From the NCBI RefSeq assembly GCF_023380225.1, contig NZ_CP093362.1, positions 1,405,671 through 1,469,670 on the forward strand: DNA of 64,000 nt, given 5' to 3'. A program made the translations under genes and the position numbers. This document shows, piece after piece, positions 22,335 to 32,370 of this stretch. The DNA comes from Apilactobacillus apisilvae (GTDB lineage Bacteria > Bacillota > Bacilli > Lactobacillales > Lactobacillaceae). Under the pieces are notes generated by a model. It was not told where the DNA came from and did not search any database. It was given only the letters and a program-made list of their open reading frames with translations. Positions within the stretch are counted from its first letter, which is position 1; each line of letters starts with the position of its first letter.

Positions 22335-23609
22335 ATGAATAAAATGATAATTAGGGGTGGCCATCGATTATCTGGTGATGTAACAATTGGTGGTGCCAAA
22401 AATAGTACAGTGGCGTTAATTCCAGCGGCCATTTTGGCTGATACGCCAGTTCAATTTGATATGGTTCCCAATATTTTGGATGTTCATAATCTAATGTTAA
22501 TTTTGGAATCCATGAATGTAAAATCAGACTTTGCTGATGGAATTTTAAATGTTGATCCAACCAACATAGTCGAAAATGCTTTACCCAGTAAAGCAATTAA
22601 AAGTTTAAGAGCTTCATACTATTTTATGGGAGCGCTTTTAGGAAAATTTGGAAGAGCCAAAGTTACTTTTCCAGGTGGTGATAATATTGGACCACGGCCA
22701 ATTGATCAACATATTAAAGCTTTTAAAGCCATGGGAGCCAAAGTGATTAATGATGGTGATAAGGTTATTATTAATACTGAAAAAGGTGGACTTCATGGTG
22801 CATCTATATTTCTAGATGTCGTTTCAGTAGGTGCAACTATTAACACTATTTTGGCTGCAGTCAAGGCTAATGGGGAAACCATTATTAGAAATGCTGCTAA
22901 GGAACCTGAAATAATCGATATTGTGACCTTCCTAAATAATATGGGGGCTAAAATTAGAGGTGCTGGTACCGATGTGATTAGAATTGAAGGAGTTTCAAAG
23001 TTAGAAGCTAAGAATACCCATATCATTATCCCTGATCGTATTGAAGCTGGAACTTATTTAGCGATGGCTTCTGCTTATGGAAATGGTGTTAATGTTCATA
23101 ATGTTATTCCTGAACATTTAGAATCTTTTATTTCTAAATTGCTAGAAATGGGAATTGATTTAAAAATTCATGAAGATAGTATCTATGTTCCCGAAAGTCA
23201 TCATTTTAATGGGATTGAGATTAAGACAATGCCTTATCCAGGGTTTGCTACGGATCTACAACAACCAATTACTCCATTGTTATTAAAAGCTAATGGCGAT
23301 AGTACAATTATTGATACAATTTATCCTAAACGAACTAAACATATTAGCGAATTAAATAAAATGGGTGCTAATATTCGTTATAATGACGGAAATGGAAGTA
23401 TTATTGTTAGTCATACTGATAAACTAACTGGATCTAACATTTCTGCTGGTGAAATTAGAGCTGGTGCATCAGAAATGATCGCTGGATTAATGGCTGAAGG
23501 AACAACTGTAATTAGTAATGCTGATAATATTTTACGTGGTTATGATAATATTATTGATAAATTAACAGATTTGAATGCTGATGTAGAAATTATTAACGAT
23601 GAAAAATAA
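22335..23609 (+). CDS. murA: UDP-N-acetylglucosamine 1-carboxyvinyltransferase
   Basis: MurA transfers enolpyruvate from PEP to UDP-GlcNAc, the first committed step of peptidoglycan synthesis. The 424 residues show the inside-out barrel halves with [17 protein letters not shown] near the start, [22 protein letters not shown] and [14 protein letters not shown]. The active-site loop reads [10 protein letters not shown], with Asp116 where the catalytic, fosfomycin-reactive Cys usually stands. Asp variants of MurA are known to be active and fosfomycin-resistant. GAGG precedes the ATG. IS copy 2 ends about 130 bases upstream and has separated it from pyrG. Which paralogue (MurA1 or MurA2/MurZ) it is cannot be decided here. 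Confidence 0.95.
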   Translation: MNKMIIRGGHRLSGDVTIGGAKNSTVALIPAAILADTPVQFDMVPNILDVHNLMLILESMNVKSDFADGILNVDPTNIVENALPSKAIKSLRASYYFMGALLGKFGRAKVTFPGGDNIGPRPIDQHIKAFKAMGAKVINDGDKVIINTEKGGLHGASIFLDVVSVGATINTILAAVKANGETIIRNAAKEPEIIDIVTFLNNMGAKIRGAGTDVIRIEGVSKLEAKNTHIIIPDRIEAGTYLAMASAYGNGVNVHNVIPEHLESFISKLLEMGIDLKIHEDSIYVPESHHFNGIEIKTMPYPGFATDLQQPITPLLLKANGDSTIIDTIYPKRTKHISELNKMGANIRYNDGNGSIIVSHTDKLTGSNISAGEIRAGASEMIAGLMAEGTTVISNADNILRGYDNIIDKLTDLNADVEIINDEK

Positions 23610-23710
23610 TATTATATTGCTGAAATAGATATTTCGTGTTAGTATAATTAGGTCGACTAATCGATAATCTCTGGATCAGCATATGATACAGGGCAAAGGA
23701 GCGATATATA

Positions 23711-23956
23711 ATGAAAAAAGGAATTCATCCAGAATACCGTGAAGTAGTATTCCAAGATACTAGTACTGGTGCTAAGTTTGTTGCTGGTTCAACTATGAAC
23801 TCAAGCGAAACAATCAAACTAGACGATGGTAACGAATACCCATTAGTACGTCTTGAAATTTCTTCAGATTCTCATCCATTCTACACTGGCCGTGAAAAAT
23901 TCACCCAAGCAGATGGCGCTGTGGATCGTTTCAACAAGAAATACGGTTTCAAGTAG
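23711..23956 (+). CDS. rpmE2: 50S ribosomal protein L31 type B
   Basis: The 81-residue protein starts [20 protein letters not shown] and has the type B features [25 protein letters not shown] and no zinc-binding cysteines. AAAGGAG precedes the ATG, and a TATAAT at 23643-23648 suggests its own promoter with a roughly 60-base leader. C-form L31 binds zinc; this zinc-free form suits growth under zinc limitation. Codon usage is more biased to C-ending codons than in its neighbours, as expected for a highly expressed gene. Confidence 0.96.
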   Translation: MKKGIHPEYREVVFQDTSTGAKFVAGSTMNSSETIKLDDGNEYPLVRLEISSDSHPFYTGREKFTQADGAVDRFNKKYGFK

Positions 23957-23963
23957 AGATAAT

Positions 23964-23996
23964 AAAAAAGCAAGTCCACTTTGGACTTGCTTTTTT
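23964..23996. terminator. Bidirectional terminator between rpmE2 and the phosphatase gene
   Basis: Perfect 15-bp arms (23964-23978, 23982-23996) with A-run and T-run on opposite sides and a three-base loop serve both convergent genes. Confidence 0.92.
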
Positions 23997-23997
23997 A

Positions 23998-24459
23998 TTA
24001 ATTATTTAAAATATATTTAATCCATTCAGGTATCATTTCATTAATTGCTTTAAAAGTTTGTTTAAATTCCCCGGTATACCAAGGATCTGGAATTTCTTTT
24101 CCAGCTTTGTTATCAGATACATCCAAAAACAAATGAATTTTTTGCAAATCATCTTTAGGAGCCCAGTGTAATAAATTTTGGATATTTTCCTTATCCATCC
24201 CAATAATATAATCATATTTTTTAAAATCAGTTGCTTCAATTTGTCGAGCGTACATATTAGAATAATCTAAATGATTTTGATTTAAAATACTTTGCACCGA
24301 TGGATGGGGTGGATTACCAATTTCTTCAGTGCTAGTTGCTGCTGATGCAACCTCTAGTTTATCTGATAAATTATTTTTATTGATTAATTGTCTAAAAATA
24401 GCTTCAGCCATCGCAGAACGACATACATTTCCATGACATACAAACAATACTTTTTTCAA
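23998..24459 (-). CDS. Low-molecular-weight protein-tyrosine phosphatase
   Basis: The 153-residue protein has the P-loop C-x5-R at its N-terminus (VCHGNVCRSAMAE, Cys8 and Arg14) and the general acid in PDPWYTGEF near residue 122. In Firmicutes such enzymes remove phosphotyrosine or phosphoarginine; the substrate here is not known. I chose the TTG at 24457-24459 since GGAGG lies eight bases upstream and the protein then begins just before the first strand. An ATG 27 bases upstream precedes that ribosome binding site. The gene is monocistronic and convergent with rpmE2. Confidence 0.9.
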   Translation of the reverse strand: MKKVLFVCHGNVCRSAMAEAIFRQLINKNNLSDKLEVASAATSTEEIGNPPHPSVQSILNQNHLDYSNMYARQIEATDFKKYDYIIGMDKENIQNLLHWAPKDDLQKIHLFLDVSDNKAGKEIPDPWYTGEFKQTFKAINEMIPEWIKYILNN

Positions 24460-24593
24460 ATTGATGACCTCCAATACATTTTTCATATATTATTTTAACA
24501 GGATTAATTAATAATATTAAGTTATAAATTTATAGTCATTCATTCTAAAATAGTTGTACAATAAAAGTGGGAATAATTGAAAGAGTGATTTTA

Positions 24594-25382
24594 ATGCGCA
24601 ATAATTTTATTTATATTAATGCTAATTTATTACGTAATATGGTGAAAACTTATGGAATTAGTTCAGCTGACTTTGTTAATGGATTAGACAAATTACCAAA
24701 AAATATTATTTTATTAAATGATGATCGAATTAACGCAAATAATGTAAATATACATACTAAATTTAGTGTTATTAATGGGCAGGAAGCAATTAAAAATTTT
24801 TTGTTAAATAAACAGATTATTAATAAAAAATTTATGGATTTTGAACGTAATTATGATTTAAATTTGTTATTGGATACTGAAATTGCTAGTTTATTGTATT
24901 TTGGACATATGGGGATGCCAATAGACAATCCATTTTCTTCTAAATTACAAAATAAATATGTTTATGTATCTAATAAGAATAATTTATTAACAACCTATTA
25001 TCGTAATTTTGCTGACTTTAACCATATCTTAAATATTGGTATTAAGCGTCATCTAAGAATATTACATAATAGTAGAAGGATGTTCATTCGTCCATTATTA
25101 TTAAAAAATGTTCCAATCGATATTTTAAAATTTATAATTAAAGTAAGTACTGATGGCATTTTTTTAAGTTTTGACAAAACTAATGAGCATCATCATGAGT
25201 ATAAAATTCCGTTATTAATAGAAAATAAACCTCAGAGTCATTATATTTTTCACGATAACGATGATATTTATGAAGATACAATCAGAGTTGGATATTTAAA
25301 ATATAATTTTACTAATTCTAAATGGCAGTTACATATTGATGACGAATCATTACCTAGTGAAATTTATGAAATTTTAAATTAA
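24594..25382 (+). CDS. Unrecognised protein, Asn/Lys/Ile rich
   Basis: I do not recognise this 262-residue protein. It begins MRNNFIYINANLL and has no signal peptide or clear membrane segment. Features are very high Asn, Ile, Leu and Lys content, a GHMGMPIDNPFSSK segment near residue 105, a His/Arg stretch IKRHLRILHNSRR, and an acidic C-terminal third with HHHEYK and DNDDIYEDT. The ATG at 24594 has GAAAGAGTG nearby; a GTG at 24567 in frame is possible. Its base composition is even lower in GC than its neighbours. It lies between a phosphatase and murF with its own apparent transcription unit. The long frame and the ribosome binding site support coding. Confidence 0.7.
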   Translation: MRNNFIYINANLLRNMVKTYGISSADFVNGLDKLPKNIILLNDDRINANNVNIHTKFSVINGQEAIKNFLLNKQIINKKFMDFERNYDLNLLLDTEIASLLYFGHMGMPIDNPFSSKLQNKYVYVSNKNNLLTTYYRNFADFNHILNIGIKRHLRILHNSRRMFIRPLLLKNVPIDILKFIIKVSTDGIFLSFDKTNEHHHEYKIPLLIENKPQSHYIFHDNDDIYEDTIRVGYLKYNFTNSKWQLHIDDESLPSEIYEILN

Positions 25383-25400
25383 AAATAATTTTATTTTTCA

Positions 25401-25409
25401 TGTTATACT
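25401..25409 (+). promoter_or_regulatory. Extended -10 promoter of murF
   Basis: TGTTATACT (TG-n-TATACT) is 48 bases before the murF start, just after the upstream gene's stop. Confidence 0.45.
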
Positions 25410-25456
25410 GTTATTAATTATTTTGACAAAAAGAAGTGTATAGGAGATTAACAATT

Positions 25457-26830
25457 ATGAAAATGTCAGTTGCAGAAATAGCAAGAGCCGTTTCCGCACA
25501 AAATGATGTTAGTGAATATGACGATATTGATATTACTAACGTTTCTTTTGATAGTCGAAAATTAGAACCGGGATCGCTATTTGTACCTTTAGTTAGCGAA
25601 AATGATGGTCATGATTATGTAGCCGATGCTATTGAAAATGGTGCTAAGGCGGTTTTATGGCAATCAGATCATTTTAATGAGCCATCAGATTTTCCAGTGT
25701 TGAAAGTTGATAATACTTTAAGTGCTTTGCAAATCTTAAGTCAATATTATTTGGCTAAAATTAATCCGAGAGTTGTGGCGGTTACTGGAAGTAACGGTAA
25801 AACTACAACTAAAGATATGATTGCTTCAATATTATCAACACAATTCAACGTTACCAAAACTCACGATAATTTTAATAATGAAATTGGTGTTCCAATTACT
25901 ATTCTATCAATGGAACCAAATACTGAAATGCTAGTTATTGAAATGGGAATGGATCGTCCTGGTCAGTTAGACTTATTAAGCCATCTAGTGGAGCCTGATA
26001 TTGCAATTATTACAATGATTGGAGAGGCTCATATTGAATTTTTTGGGACTCGTGACAAAATTGCTGATGCCAAAATGGAAATTACACACGGTTTAAAAGA
26101 AGACGGTGTATTTATCTATAATGGTGACGAGCCATTATTAGTAGATCGTGCTAAAAAATTACCATTTAAGCAATTAACATTTGGTAACAAAGACAACAAT
26201 GATTTATATTCAACAAGTATTGATAGCGAAGAAAATAAAACTAAATTTACTGTTAATGAATGGGAAGATCAATTTACGATTCCTATTATGGGATCATACA
26301 ACGTTAATAATGCATTAGCTGCTTTATCAGTTGGAAAATTATATCGTATTCATGAAAGTTATATGATTCAATCTTTAAAAGATTTTACAATTACTGATAA
26401 TCGTACTGAATGGATCAAAGGGTTAAAACACGAAATGATTCTATCAGATGTCTACAATTCAAATCCAACGGCGGCTAAGTTAGTTTTAAAGGCATTCTCT
26501 AAAAGTGAAACCAAGGGTCGCAGAATTGCAGTTTTAGGCGATATGTTGGAACTGGGAGATAAATCTCGTGAAATGCATGAATCGCTTTATGATTCATTAA
26601 ATCCAAATGAAATTCAAAGTGTTTATTTAATTGGTAATGATATGAAATATTTAGCTGAAAAGCTGAAGGGTAAGTATGAATTACAGTCATTACATTACTT
26701 TTTACCTGACCAATTAGACGAATTATTTGGTCAATTAAATGCTGAAATTTATGAAGATGATGAAGTCCTATTGAAAGCTAGTCATGGGATTCATCTAGAA
26801 AAAGTTTTAAATAAGCTAACTGAAGATTAA
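25457..26830 (+). CDS. murF: UDP-MurNAc-tripeptide:D-alanyl-D-alanine ligase
   Basis: MurF adds D-Ala-D-Ala (or the depsipeptide variant in some lactobacilli) to the UDP-MurNAc-tripeptide. The 457-residue protein has an N-terminal substrate domain with DSRKLEPGSLFVPL, the ATP loop VTGSNGKTTTKDM, EMGMDRPGQLD and the C-terminal DVYNSNPTA and LGDMLELG. The ATG at 25457 has TAGGAG eleven bases upstream; an in-frame upstream ATG-like codon lies before it. D-Ala comes from the alr gene 2 kb downstream. Confidence 0.95.
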   Translation: MKMSVAEIARAVSAQNDVSEYDDIDITNVSFDSRKLEPGSLFVPLVSENDGHDYVADAIENGAKAVLWQSDHFNEPSDFPVLKVDNTLSALQILSQYYLAKINPRVVAVTGSNGKTTTKDMIASILSTQFNVTKTHDNFNNEIGVPITILSMEPNTEMLVIEMGMDRPGQLDLLSHLVEPDIAIITMIGEAHIEFFGTRDKIADAKMEITHGLKEDGVFIYNGDEPLLVDRAKKLPFKQLTFGNKDNNDLYSTSIDSEENKTKFTVNEWEDQFTIPIMGSYNVNNALAALSVGKLYRIHESYMIQSLKDFTITDNRTEWIKGLKHEMILSDVYNSNPTAAKLVLKAFSKSETKGRRIAVLGDMLELGDKSREMHESLYDSLNPNEIQSVYLIGNDMKYLAEKLKGKYELQSLHYFLPDQLDELFGQLNAEIYEDDEVLLKASHGIHLEKVLNKLTED

Positions 26831-26991
26831 CTTAAGTTGATAAATTAGCTTAAAAGGTTTAATATTGATTAGTTACATTTTTTTAATTATCGGAATTTTT
26901 ATAATCAAGTTGCTACCGAATTTATGAGAACGGATCTTTCTCAAGTTAGCGATGGTATTATATAAAATGTTTCGTTTAGGAGGAAACATAT

Positions 26992-28500
26992 TTGAAGTTT
27001 AGAGACTTAGGTCTTTCAGAAGACTTATTAAAAGCAATTGAGGAAAAAGGTTTTAAGGAAGCCACTCCAATTCAAGCTGAAACTATTCCTTTAACATTAA
27101 AAGGTGAAGATGTTTTAGGTCAGGCCCAAACTGGGACTGGTAAAACAGCTGCCTTTGCACTACCAATTATTGAACATATTGATTTAGATAATCCTAATGT
27201 TCAAGCGTTAGTTATTTCACCTACTCGTGAATTAGCTATTCAAACTAAAAACGAAATTAGTCGTTTTGGCAAGATTAAGGGTGTAAATACTACTGCCGTA
27301 TATGGTGGTTCAGATATTAGAAGACAAATTAAAGATTTGAAGCGTCACCCACAAGTAATTGTAGGTACTCCAGGTCGTTTATTAGATCACATTAACCGTC
27401 ACACTTTAAAACTAGTTAATGTTAAAACATTAGTTCTAGATGAAGCTGATGACATGCTAGATATGGGATTCTTAGAAGATATTGAAAGTATCATCAAGAA
27501 AGTTCCTAAAGAAAGACAAACACTATTATTTTCTGCTACAATGCCACAATCAATTAAACGTGTTGGGGTTCAATTCATGAAAGAACCCAAACAAGTTAAA
27601 ATTAAGGCAAAAGAGTTAACTACGGAATTAATCGATCAATATTATATCCGTGTAAAACAGTTCGAAAAATTTGATGTTATGACTAGATTCTTTGATATCC
27701 AAGCACCTAAGGTAACGATTGTATTCTGTCGTACTAAACGTCGTGTTGATGAAGTATCTAAGGGATTATTATTAAGAGGTTACCGTGCTGCTGGATTACA
27801 TGGTGATTTAACTCAAAATCGTCGTTCACAAATTATGCGTGATTTTAAAAACGATAAGGTTGATGTTTTAGTAGCAACTGATGTTGCAGCTCGTGGAATT
27901 GATGTTTCAGGAGTTACTCATGTTTATAATTACGATATTCCTCAAGACTCAGAAAGCTATGTTCATAGAATTGGTCGTACTGGACGTGCTGGAAATCATG
28001 GAGTATCAATGACTTTCGTTGAACCAAATGAAACTAGCTACTTGAGAGATATTGAAAAGCTAACAAAAGTTAGAATGCTACCATTAAAGCCACCTTCAGC
28101 TGATGAAGCTTTGAAAGGTCAATTGGAAGCAGCTACTAAACAAATTGGTTCATTAATCCAAAAAACTAAGGTTGAAAAATTTGCTGGTACTGCTGATAAA
28201 TTATTAGAAGAATATGATGCAAAAGACCTAGTTGCTGTTTTATTAAGTAAGATGACTAGAAACCAAGTTAAGGTTCATATTTCATCTGAAAGACCACTAC
28301 CAAGTCGTGGACATGGTAAGAATGGTCGTCGTGGTGGATTCCATCGTGGTGGTGGACGCGGTGGTCGCCGTGGAAACTTTAGAAGAAATAATAATCATCA
28401 AAATGGTGGTAATCGTCGTAATGGTGGCCGTCGCAACAATGATCGTCGTTCCGCTGGTCGTCGTCCAAATAAGTCTTTTACTATTAAAAACAAAGATTAA
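26992..28500 (+). CDS. cshA: DEAD-box RNA helicase CshA
   Basis: It unwinds RNA in ribosome assembly and mRNA turnover, especially in the cold. All core motifs are present: the Q motif region ATPIQAETIP, AQTGTGKTAAF, PTRELAIQ, DEAD, SATMP, VATDVAARGIDV and HRIGRTGRAG. A CshA-type helical dimer region follows. The C-terminal tail from about residue 435 is basic and Gly/Arg/Asn rich (RGG repeats), likely for RNA binding. It starts with TTG behind GGAGGA. An extended -10 TGGTATTAT lies at 26953-26961. A 502-residue length is usual. Confidence 0.95.
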   Translation: MKFRDLGLSEDLLKAIEEKGFKEATPIQAETIPLTLKGEDVLGQAQTGTGKTAAFALPIIEHIDLDNPNVQALVISPTRELAIQTKNEISRFGKIKGVNTTAVYGGSDIRRQIKDLKRHPQVIVGTPGRLLDHINRHTLKLVNVKTLVLDEADDMLDMGFLEDIESIIKKVPKERQTLLFSATMPQSIKRVGVQFMKEPKQVKIKAKELTTELIDQYYIRVKQFEKFDVMTRFFDIQAPKVTIVFCRTKRRVDEVSKGLLLRGYRAAGLHGDLTQNRRSQIMRDFKNDKVDVLVATDVAARGIDVSGVTHVYNYDIPQDSESYVHRIGRTGRAGNHGVSMTFVEPNETSYLRDIEKLTKVRMLPLKPPSADEALKGQLEAATKQIGSLIQKTKVEKFAGTADKLLEEYDAKDLVAVLLSKMTRNQVKVHISSERPLPSRGHGKNGRRGGFHRGGGRGGRRGNFRRNNNHQNGGNRRNGGRRNNDRRSAGRRPNKSFTIKNKD

Positions 28501-28506
28501 TTATGT

Positions 28507-28548
28507 AAAAAGCTATTGATTTATTTAATAAGTCAATAGCTTTTTTTG
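28507..28548 (+). terminator. Terminator after cshA
   Basis: A 16-17-bp stem built on AAAGCTATTGA and its complement, with one mismatch, ends in a seven-T run. Confidence 0.85.
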
Positions 28549-28603
28549 GGTCTTAGATATACAATGGAAATACAATTAGTTTTTTACTGGAGGATTGTTC
28601 ATT

Positions 28604-29719
28604 ATGGTTGTAGCAACGCATCGAAATGCTAAATTAATCATTGATCGAAATGCTTTATACAAAAATATATTATCTGAAAAGCAACATCTAAATAAAGATG
28701 ATGCGTTATTTATGGTCGTTAAGGCCAATGGTTATGGTCATGGAGCAATCGAAGTTGCGAAAACTGCAGTAAAGGCTGGTGCTAACGGATTTTGTGTTGC
28801 TATGTTAGATGAAGCATTAGAATTGCGTCATGCTGGATTTAAGCAACCAATTTTAATTTTAGGGATTAGTCGAGTTGAGGATGTTCAATTAATTGCTAAA
28901 GAGAACATTTCAGTTACAGTATCATCATTAGAATGGCTTAAAGATGCACAAAATTTATTAAGATCAACTGATAATACTTTAAAAGTTCATTTGGGATTGG
29001 ATACGGGAATGGGTAGAATTGGCTTTCAAAATCCTGATGACTTAAAAGCAGCAATTGATTATATAAACAATTGTAAAAATTTGTTTTTTGAAGGGGTTTT
29101 TACTCATTTTGCAACTGCTGATGAAAAAGATAAAACATATTTCAATTTTCAGTTAAAAAAATTTAAGGAATTTATGACTGTTGTTAAAGTAAAACCCAGG
29201 TATGTGCATGTATCAAATTCAGCTACGAGCTTGTGGCATAGTGAATGTAATGGTAACATGGTAAGATATGGCGTTGCCGGATATGGATTAAATCCTTCCG
29301 GTGGAGCAGTAAAGCTTCCGTATGAATTGTATCCTGCACTTTCCTTAACTAGTGAAATTGTTAATTGTAAGCTAGTTAAGTCTGGTAATTCAATTGGTTA
29401 TGGTGCTACTTATACTACTAATGATAATGAGTGGATTGGGACTGTACCAGTTGGTTATGCAGATGGAGTTATTAGAAAAATGCAAGGATTTAATTTGTTA
29501 GTTAATGGATATAAATGTCCAATTGTTGGTCGTGTTTGTATGGACCAGCTAATGATAAAACTTCCCACTCAAATGAAAACGGGCACTAAGGTCACTATTG
29601 TTGGTAAAAGTGGTGACCACAAGACAACATTACAGGATATCGCTACGTATTGTGATACAATTCATTATGAGGTTGCTTGTTTATTTACTAATCGTTTGAA
29701 ACGAGTCTATATTAATTAA
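28604..29719 (+). CDS. alr: Alanine racemase
   Basis: This PLP enzyme makes D-alanine for peptidoglycan and teichoic acid. The 371-residue protein has the PLP lysine at Lys40 in MVVKANGYGHGAIEVA, LDTGMGRIGF, FTHFATAD, the second-subunit Tyr in GYGATYTT, and GRVCMDQLM. The ATG at 28604 is nine bases after GGAGGA; an in-frame TTG at 28595 is too close. A toxin-antitoxin-like pair follows within 40 bases, an arrangement common to alr in Firmicutes. Confidence 0.95.
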   Translation: MVVATHRNAKLIIDRNALYKNILSEKQHLNKDDALFMVVKANGYGHGAIEVAKTAVKAGANGFCVAMLDEALELRHAGFKQPILILGISRVEDVQLIAKENISVTVSSLEWLKDAQNLLRSTDNTLKVHLGLDTGMGRIGFQNPDDLKAAIDYINNCKNLFFEGVFTHFATADEKDKTYFNFQLKKFKEFMTVVKVKPRYVHVSNSATSLWHSECNGNMVRYGVAGYGLNPSGGAVKLPYELYPALSLTSEIVNCKLVKSGNSIGYGATYTTNDNEWIGTVPVGYADGVIRKMQGFNLLVNGYKCPIVGRVCMDQLMIKLPTQMKTGTKVTIVGKSGDHKTTLQDIATYCDTIHYEVACLFTNRLKRVYIN

Positions 29720-29756
29720 ACTTAGACATAATTTAGAAAATAGGAGTAATTTATAT

Positions 29757-30020
29757 ATGGTATTAAATAATGGGATTTGTTTTAACATTGCAAGAAATTC
29801 ATCAGTTCAATATGAATTGGATGAACTTTCTAATGGAATTCCAGCTAAATTAGATAACCAAAAAAGTGTTAAAGTTAGTCCAATGCTTGATGACTATTTA
29901 TTAATTAATTCTATGATTCATGGTTACAAAGAAATGGGGAATATTAACCAGGAGATTTCTCATGAATTTGCCCCATGTGAGTCTGATGCTGAATGTAAGT
30001 TTATTAATTTAAAAAAATAA
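29757..30020 (+). CDS. Small antitoxin-like protein of the alr-mazF operon
   Basis: The 87-residue protein occupies the MazE position between alr and a MazF-type toxin, with AGGAG ten bases before its ATG. It shows a [15 protein letters not shown] segment followed by an acidic tail ([10 protein letters not shown]), the kind of C-terminal region that binds MazF. I do not see an obvious ribbon-helix-helix or AbrB N-terminus. The antitoxin role is inferred from gene position, size and tail composition. Confidence 0.65.
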   Translation: MVLNNGICFNIARNSSVQYELDELSNGIPAKLDNQKSVKVSPMLDDYLLINSMIHGYKEMGNINQEISHEFAPCESDAECKFINLKK

Positions 30021-30042
30021 TTTTTGGATAGGGGATGTGAAA

Positions 30043-30396
30043 ATGTCAAACGTTGATATCAAACGTGGAGATATTTTTTATGCTGACCTATCACCGGTAG
30101 TTGGTTCAGAACAAGGTGGAATGAGGCCAGTATTAATTATTCAGAATAATATTGGTAATCATTATAGTCCTACCGTAATTGTCGCTGCAATCACTGCTAA
30201 AATTTCAAAGCCTAAAATGCCCACTCATGTGGGTATCAGTGCTGATAAAACTAAAATTGAAAAAAATTCGGTAGTTTTATTGGAGCAAATTAGGACGATT
30301 GATAAACAACGTCTTAATGATCGTGTGGATCATTTGGGCGATAAGTTTATGAAACGTATCGATAAGTCTTTGAAATTGAGTGTTGGGATTCAGTGA
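30043..30396 (+). CDS. mazF: MazF/NdoA-type mRNA endoribonuclease toxin
   Basis: MazF cleaves mRNA at short sequences. The 117-residue protein has the family N-terminus [21 protein letters not shown] followed by RPVLIIQNN, then [18 protein letters not shown] and [14 protein letters not shown]. Arg and Thr residues of the active site (RPV and QIRT motifs) are present. The ATG at 30043 fits TAGGGGAT better than a GTG at 30037. It follows the small gene by 22 bases. Confidence 0.93.
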   Translation: MSNVDIKRGDIFYADLSPVVGSEQGGMRPVLIIQNNIGNHYSPTVIVAAITAKISKPKMPTHVGISADKTKIEKNSVVLLEQIRTIDKQRLNDRVDHLGDKFMKRIDKSLKLSVGIQ

Positions 30397-30420
30397 TTTT
30401 AATACATAAATTTAGATAAT

Positions 30421-30456
30421 AAAAAAGATGCGGTTTTTATATACGCATCTTTTTTA
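30421..30456. terminator. Bidirectional terminator, mazF / CBS-ACT gene
   Basis: A-run, GATGCG stem and its complement with a T-run (30421-30432 with 30444-30455) lie between convergent genes. The right end touches the stop codon of the minus-strand gene. Confidence 0.85.
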
Positions 30457-31098
30457 TTATCTTTCATCATTTAAATCTTCAATTTCAGCCACTCTAAAGG
30501 CTTTCCTTTCAAGAGCAGCAGTGATTTTACTTAATAGTTCTTTATTTACATCGGCTGGTAAGGTAAACATTACTCGATGAACTAGTTCACCTTCCTGAGC
30601 ATCCAAACTAATAACACTTGCAATTGAAGTATATTTAGTAATTATTTTAGACATAGCTTCCAAATCACCACGATCACCAGGAGCCAAAACTGTAATTACA
30701 TAACTACCAATGTTAACGTTCCATGATTGGGATAACATATCGAGTAATCTAGTATGAGTTAAAATTCCATAAAATTTATTTTCGTTACTTAATACAGCGA
30801 TATAAGGTAAATCTTTAATTGAGAAAAATACATGGAAGAAAGCTGAATCAACACTAATGAATTTCGTAGCATTTTTTAATAAAGTTGTAACTGGTAAGTT
30901 CATATCACCACCACGTGATTTGTGACGATAAATGTGCATCTTATAGATGTTTCCTCTAAAAATAGTGCCAGTTTCGTCTAGAATGGGAATACATCTAAAT
31001 CCTGATTCTTCAAGAACTGTTAAAGCATCTTTAAGCGATACGTTCTCGTTTACCGTAACTAATCTACTTTTGGGTTTTACTAAAGATTTTAGTAACAT
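30457..31098 (-). CDS. CBS-pair plus ACT-domain protein, CbpA-like
   Basis: The 213-residue protein has two CBS motifs (about 1-130: ALTVLEESGFRCIPILDE and FYGILTHTRLLDML) and a C-terminal ACT-like domain (about 140-210: YVITVLAPGDRGDLEAMSKI). This architecture matches the cyclic-di-AMP-binding protein CbpA of Listeria and homologues annotated in lactobacilli. Nucleotide binding is inferred. The ATG at 31096-31098 follows AAAGGAG; an in-frame GTG nine bases upstream overlaps that site. No membrane segment is seen. Confidence 0.8.
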   Translation of the reverse strand: MLLKSLVKPKSRLVTVNENVSLKDALTVLEESGFRCIPILDETGTIFRGNIYKMHIYRHKSRGGDMNLPVTTLLKNATKFISVDSAFFHVFFSIKDLPYIAVLSNENKFYGILTHTRLLDMLSQSWNVNIGSYVITVLAPGDRGDLEAMSKIITKYTSIASVISLDAQEGELVHRVMFTLPADVNKELLSKITAALERKAFRVAEIEDLNDER

Positions 31099-31183
31099 AA
31101 ATAACACTCCTTTAATTATTAGAATATATCTAATATTCTCATTTTAGCATATATTTTTTAATATGTATTAGGGTTTTCGACAA

Positions 31184-31224
31184 AATAAAAGCCATATTGG
31201 ATAAATCCAACATGGCTTTTATTT
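31184..31224 (-). terminator. Terminator after ldh
   Basis: Arms built on AAAAGCCATATTGGA (from 31186) and TCCAACATGGCTTTT pair with one imperfect position, giving a T-rich end on the minus strand, 13 bases past the ldh stop. Confidence 0.8.
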
Positions 31225-31236
31225 ATATTTAACAAA

Positions 31237-32257
<1,021 letters not shown>

Positions 32258-32370
32258 GGACATAGCCTTAAAAAATCATAATTTATTTGGATGAATTACT
32301 GAAACATCAGAATAATCATTGATTATGATATAATTTATAATAATTAACTAAAAATGAGGAGCGCTTAAAT

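Noticed and set aside
28307..28519. 70-codon Val-rich frame at the end of cshA
   Set aside because: Shifted reading of the Gly/Arg-rich tail codons of cshA; no independent signals.
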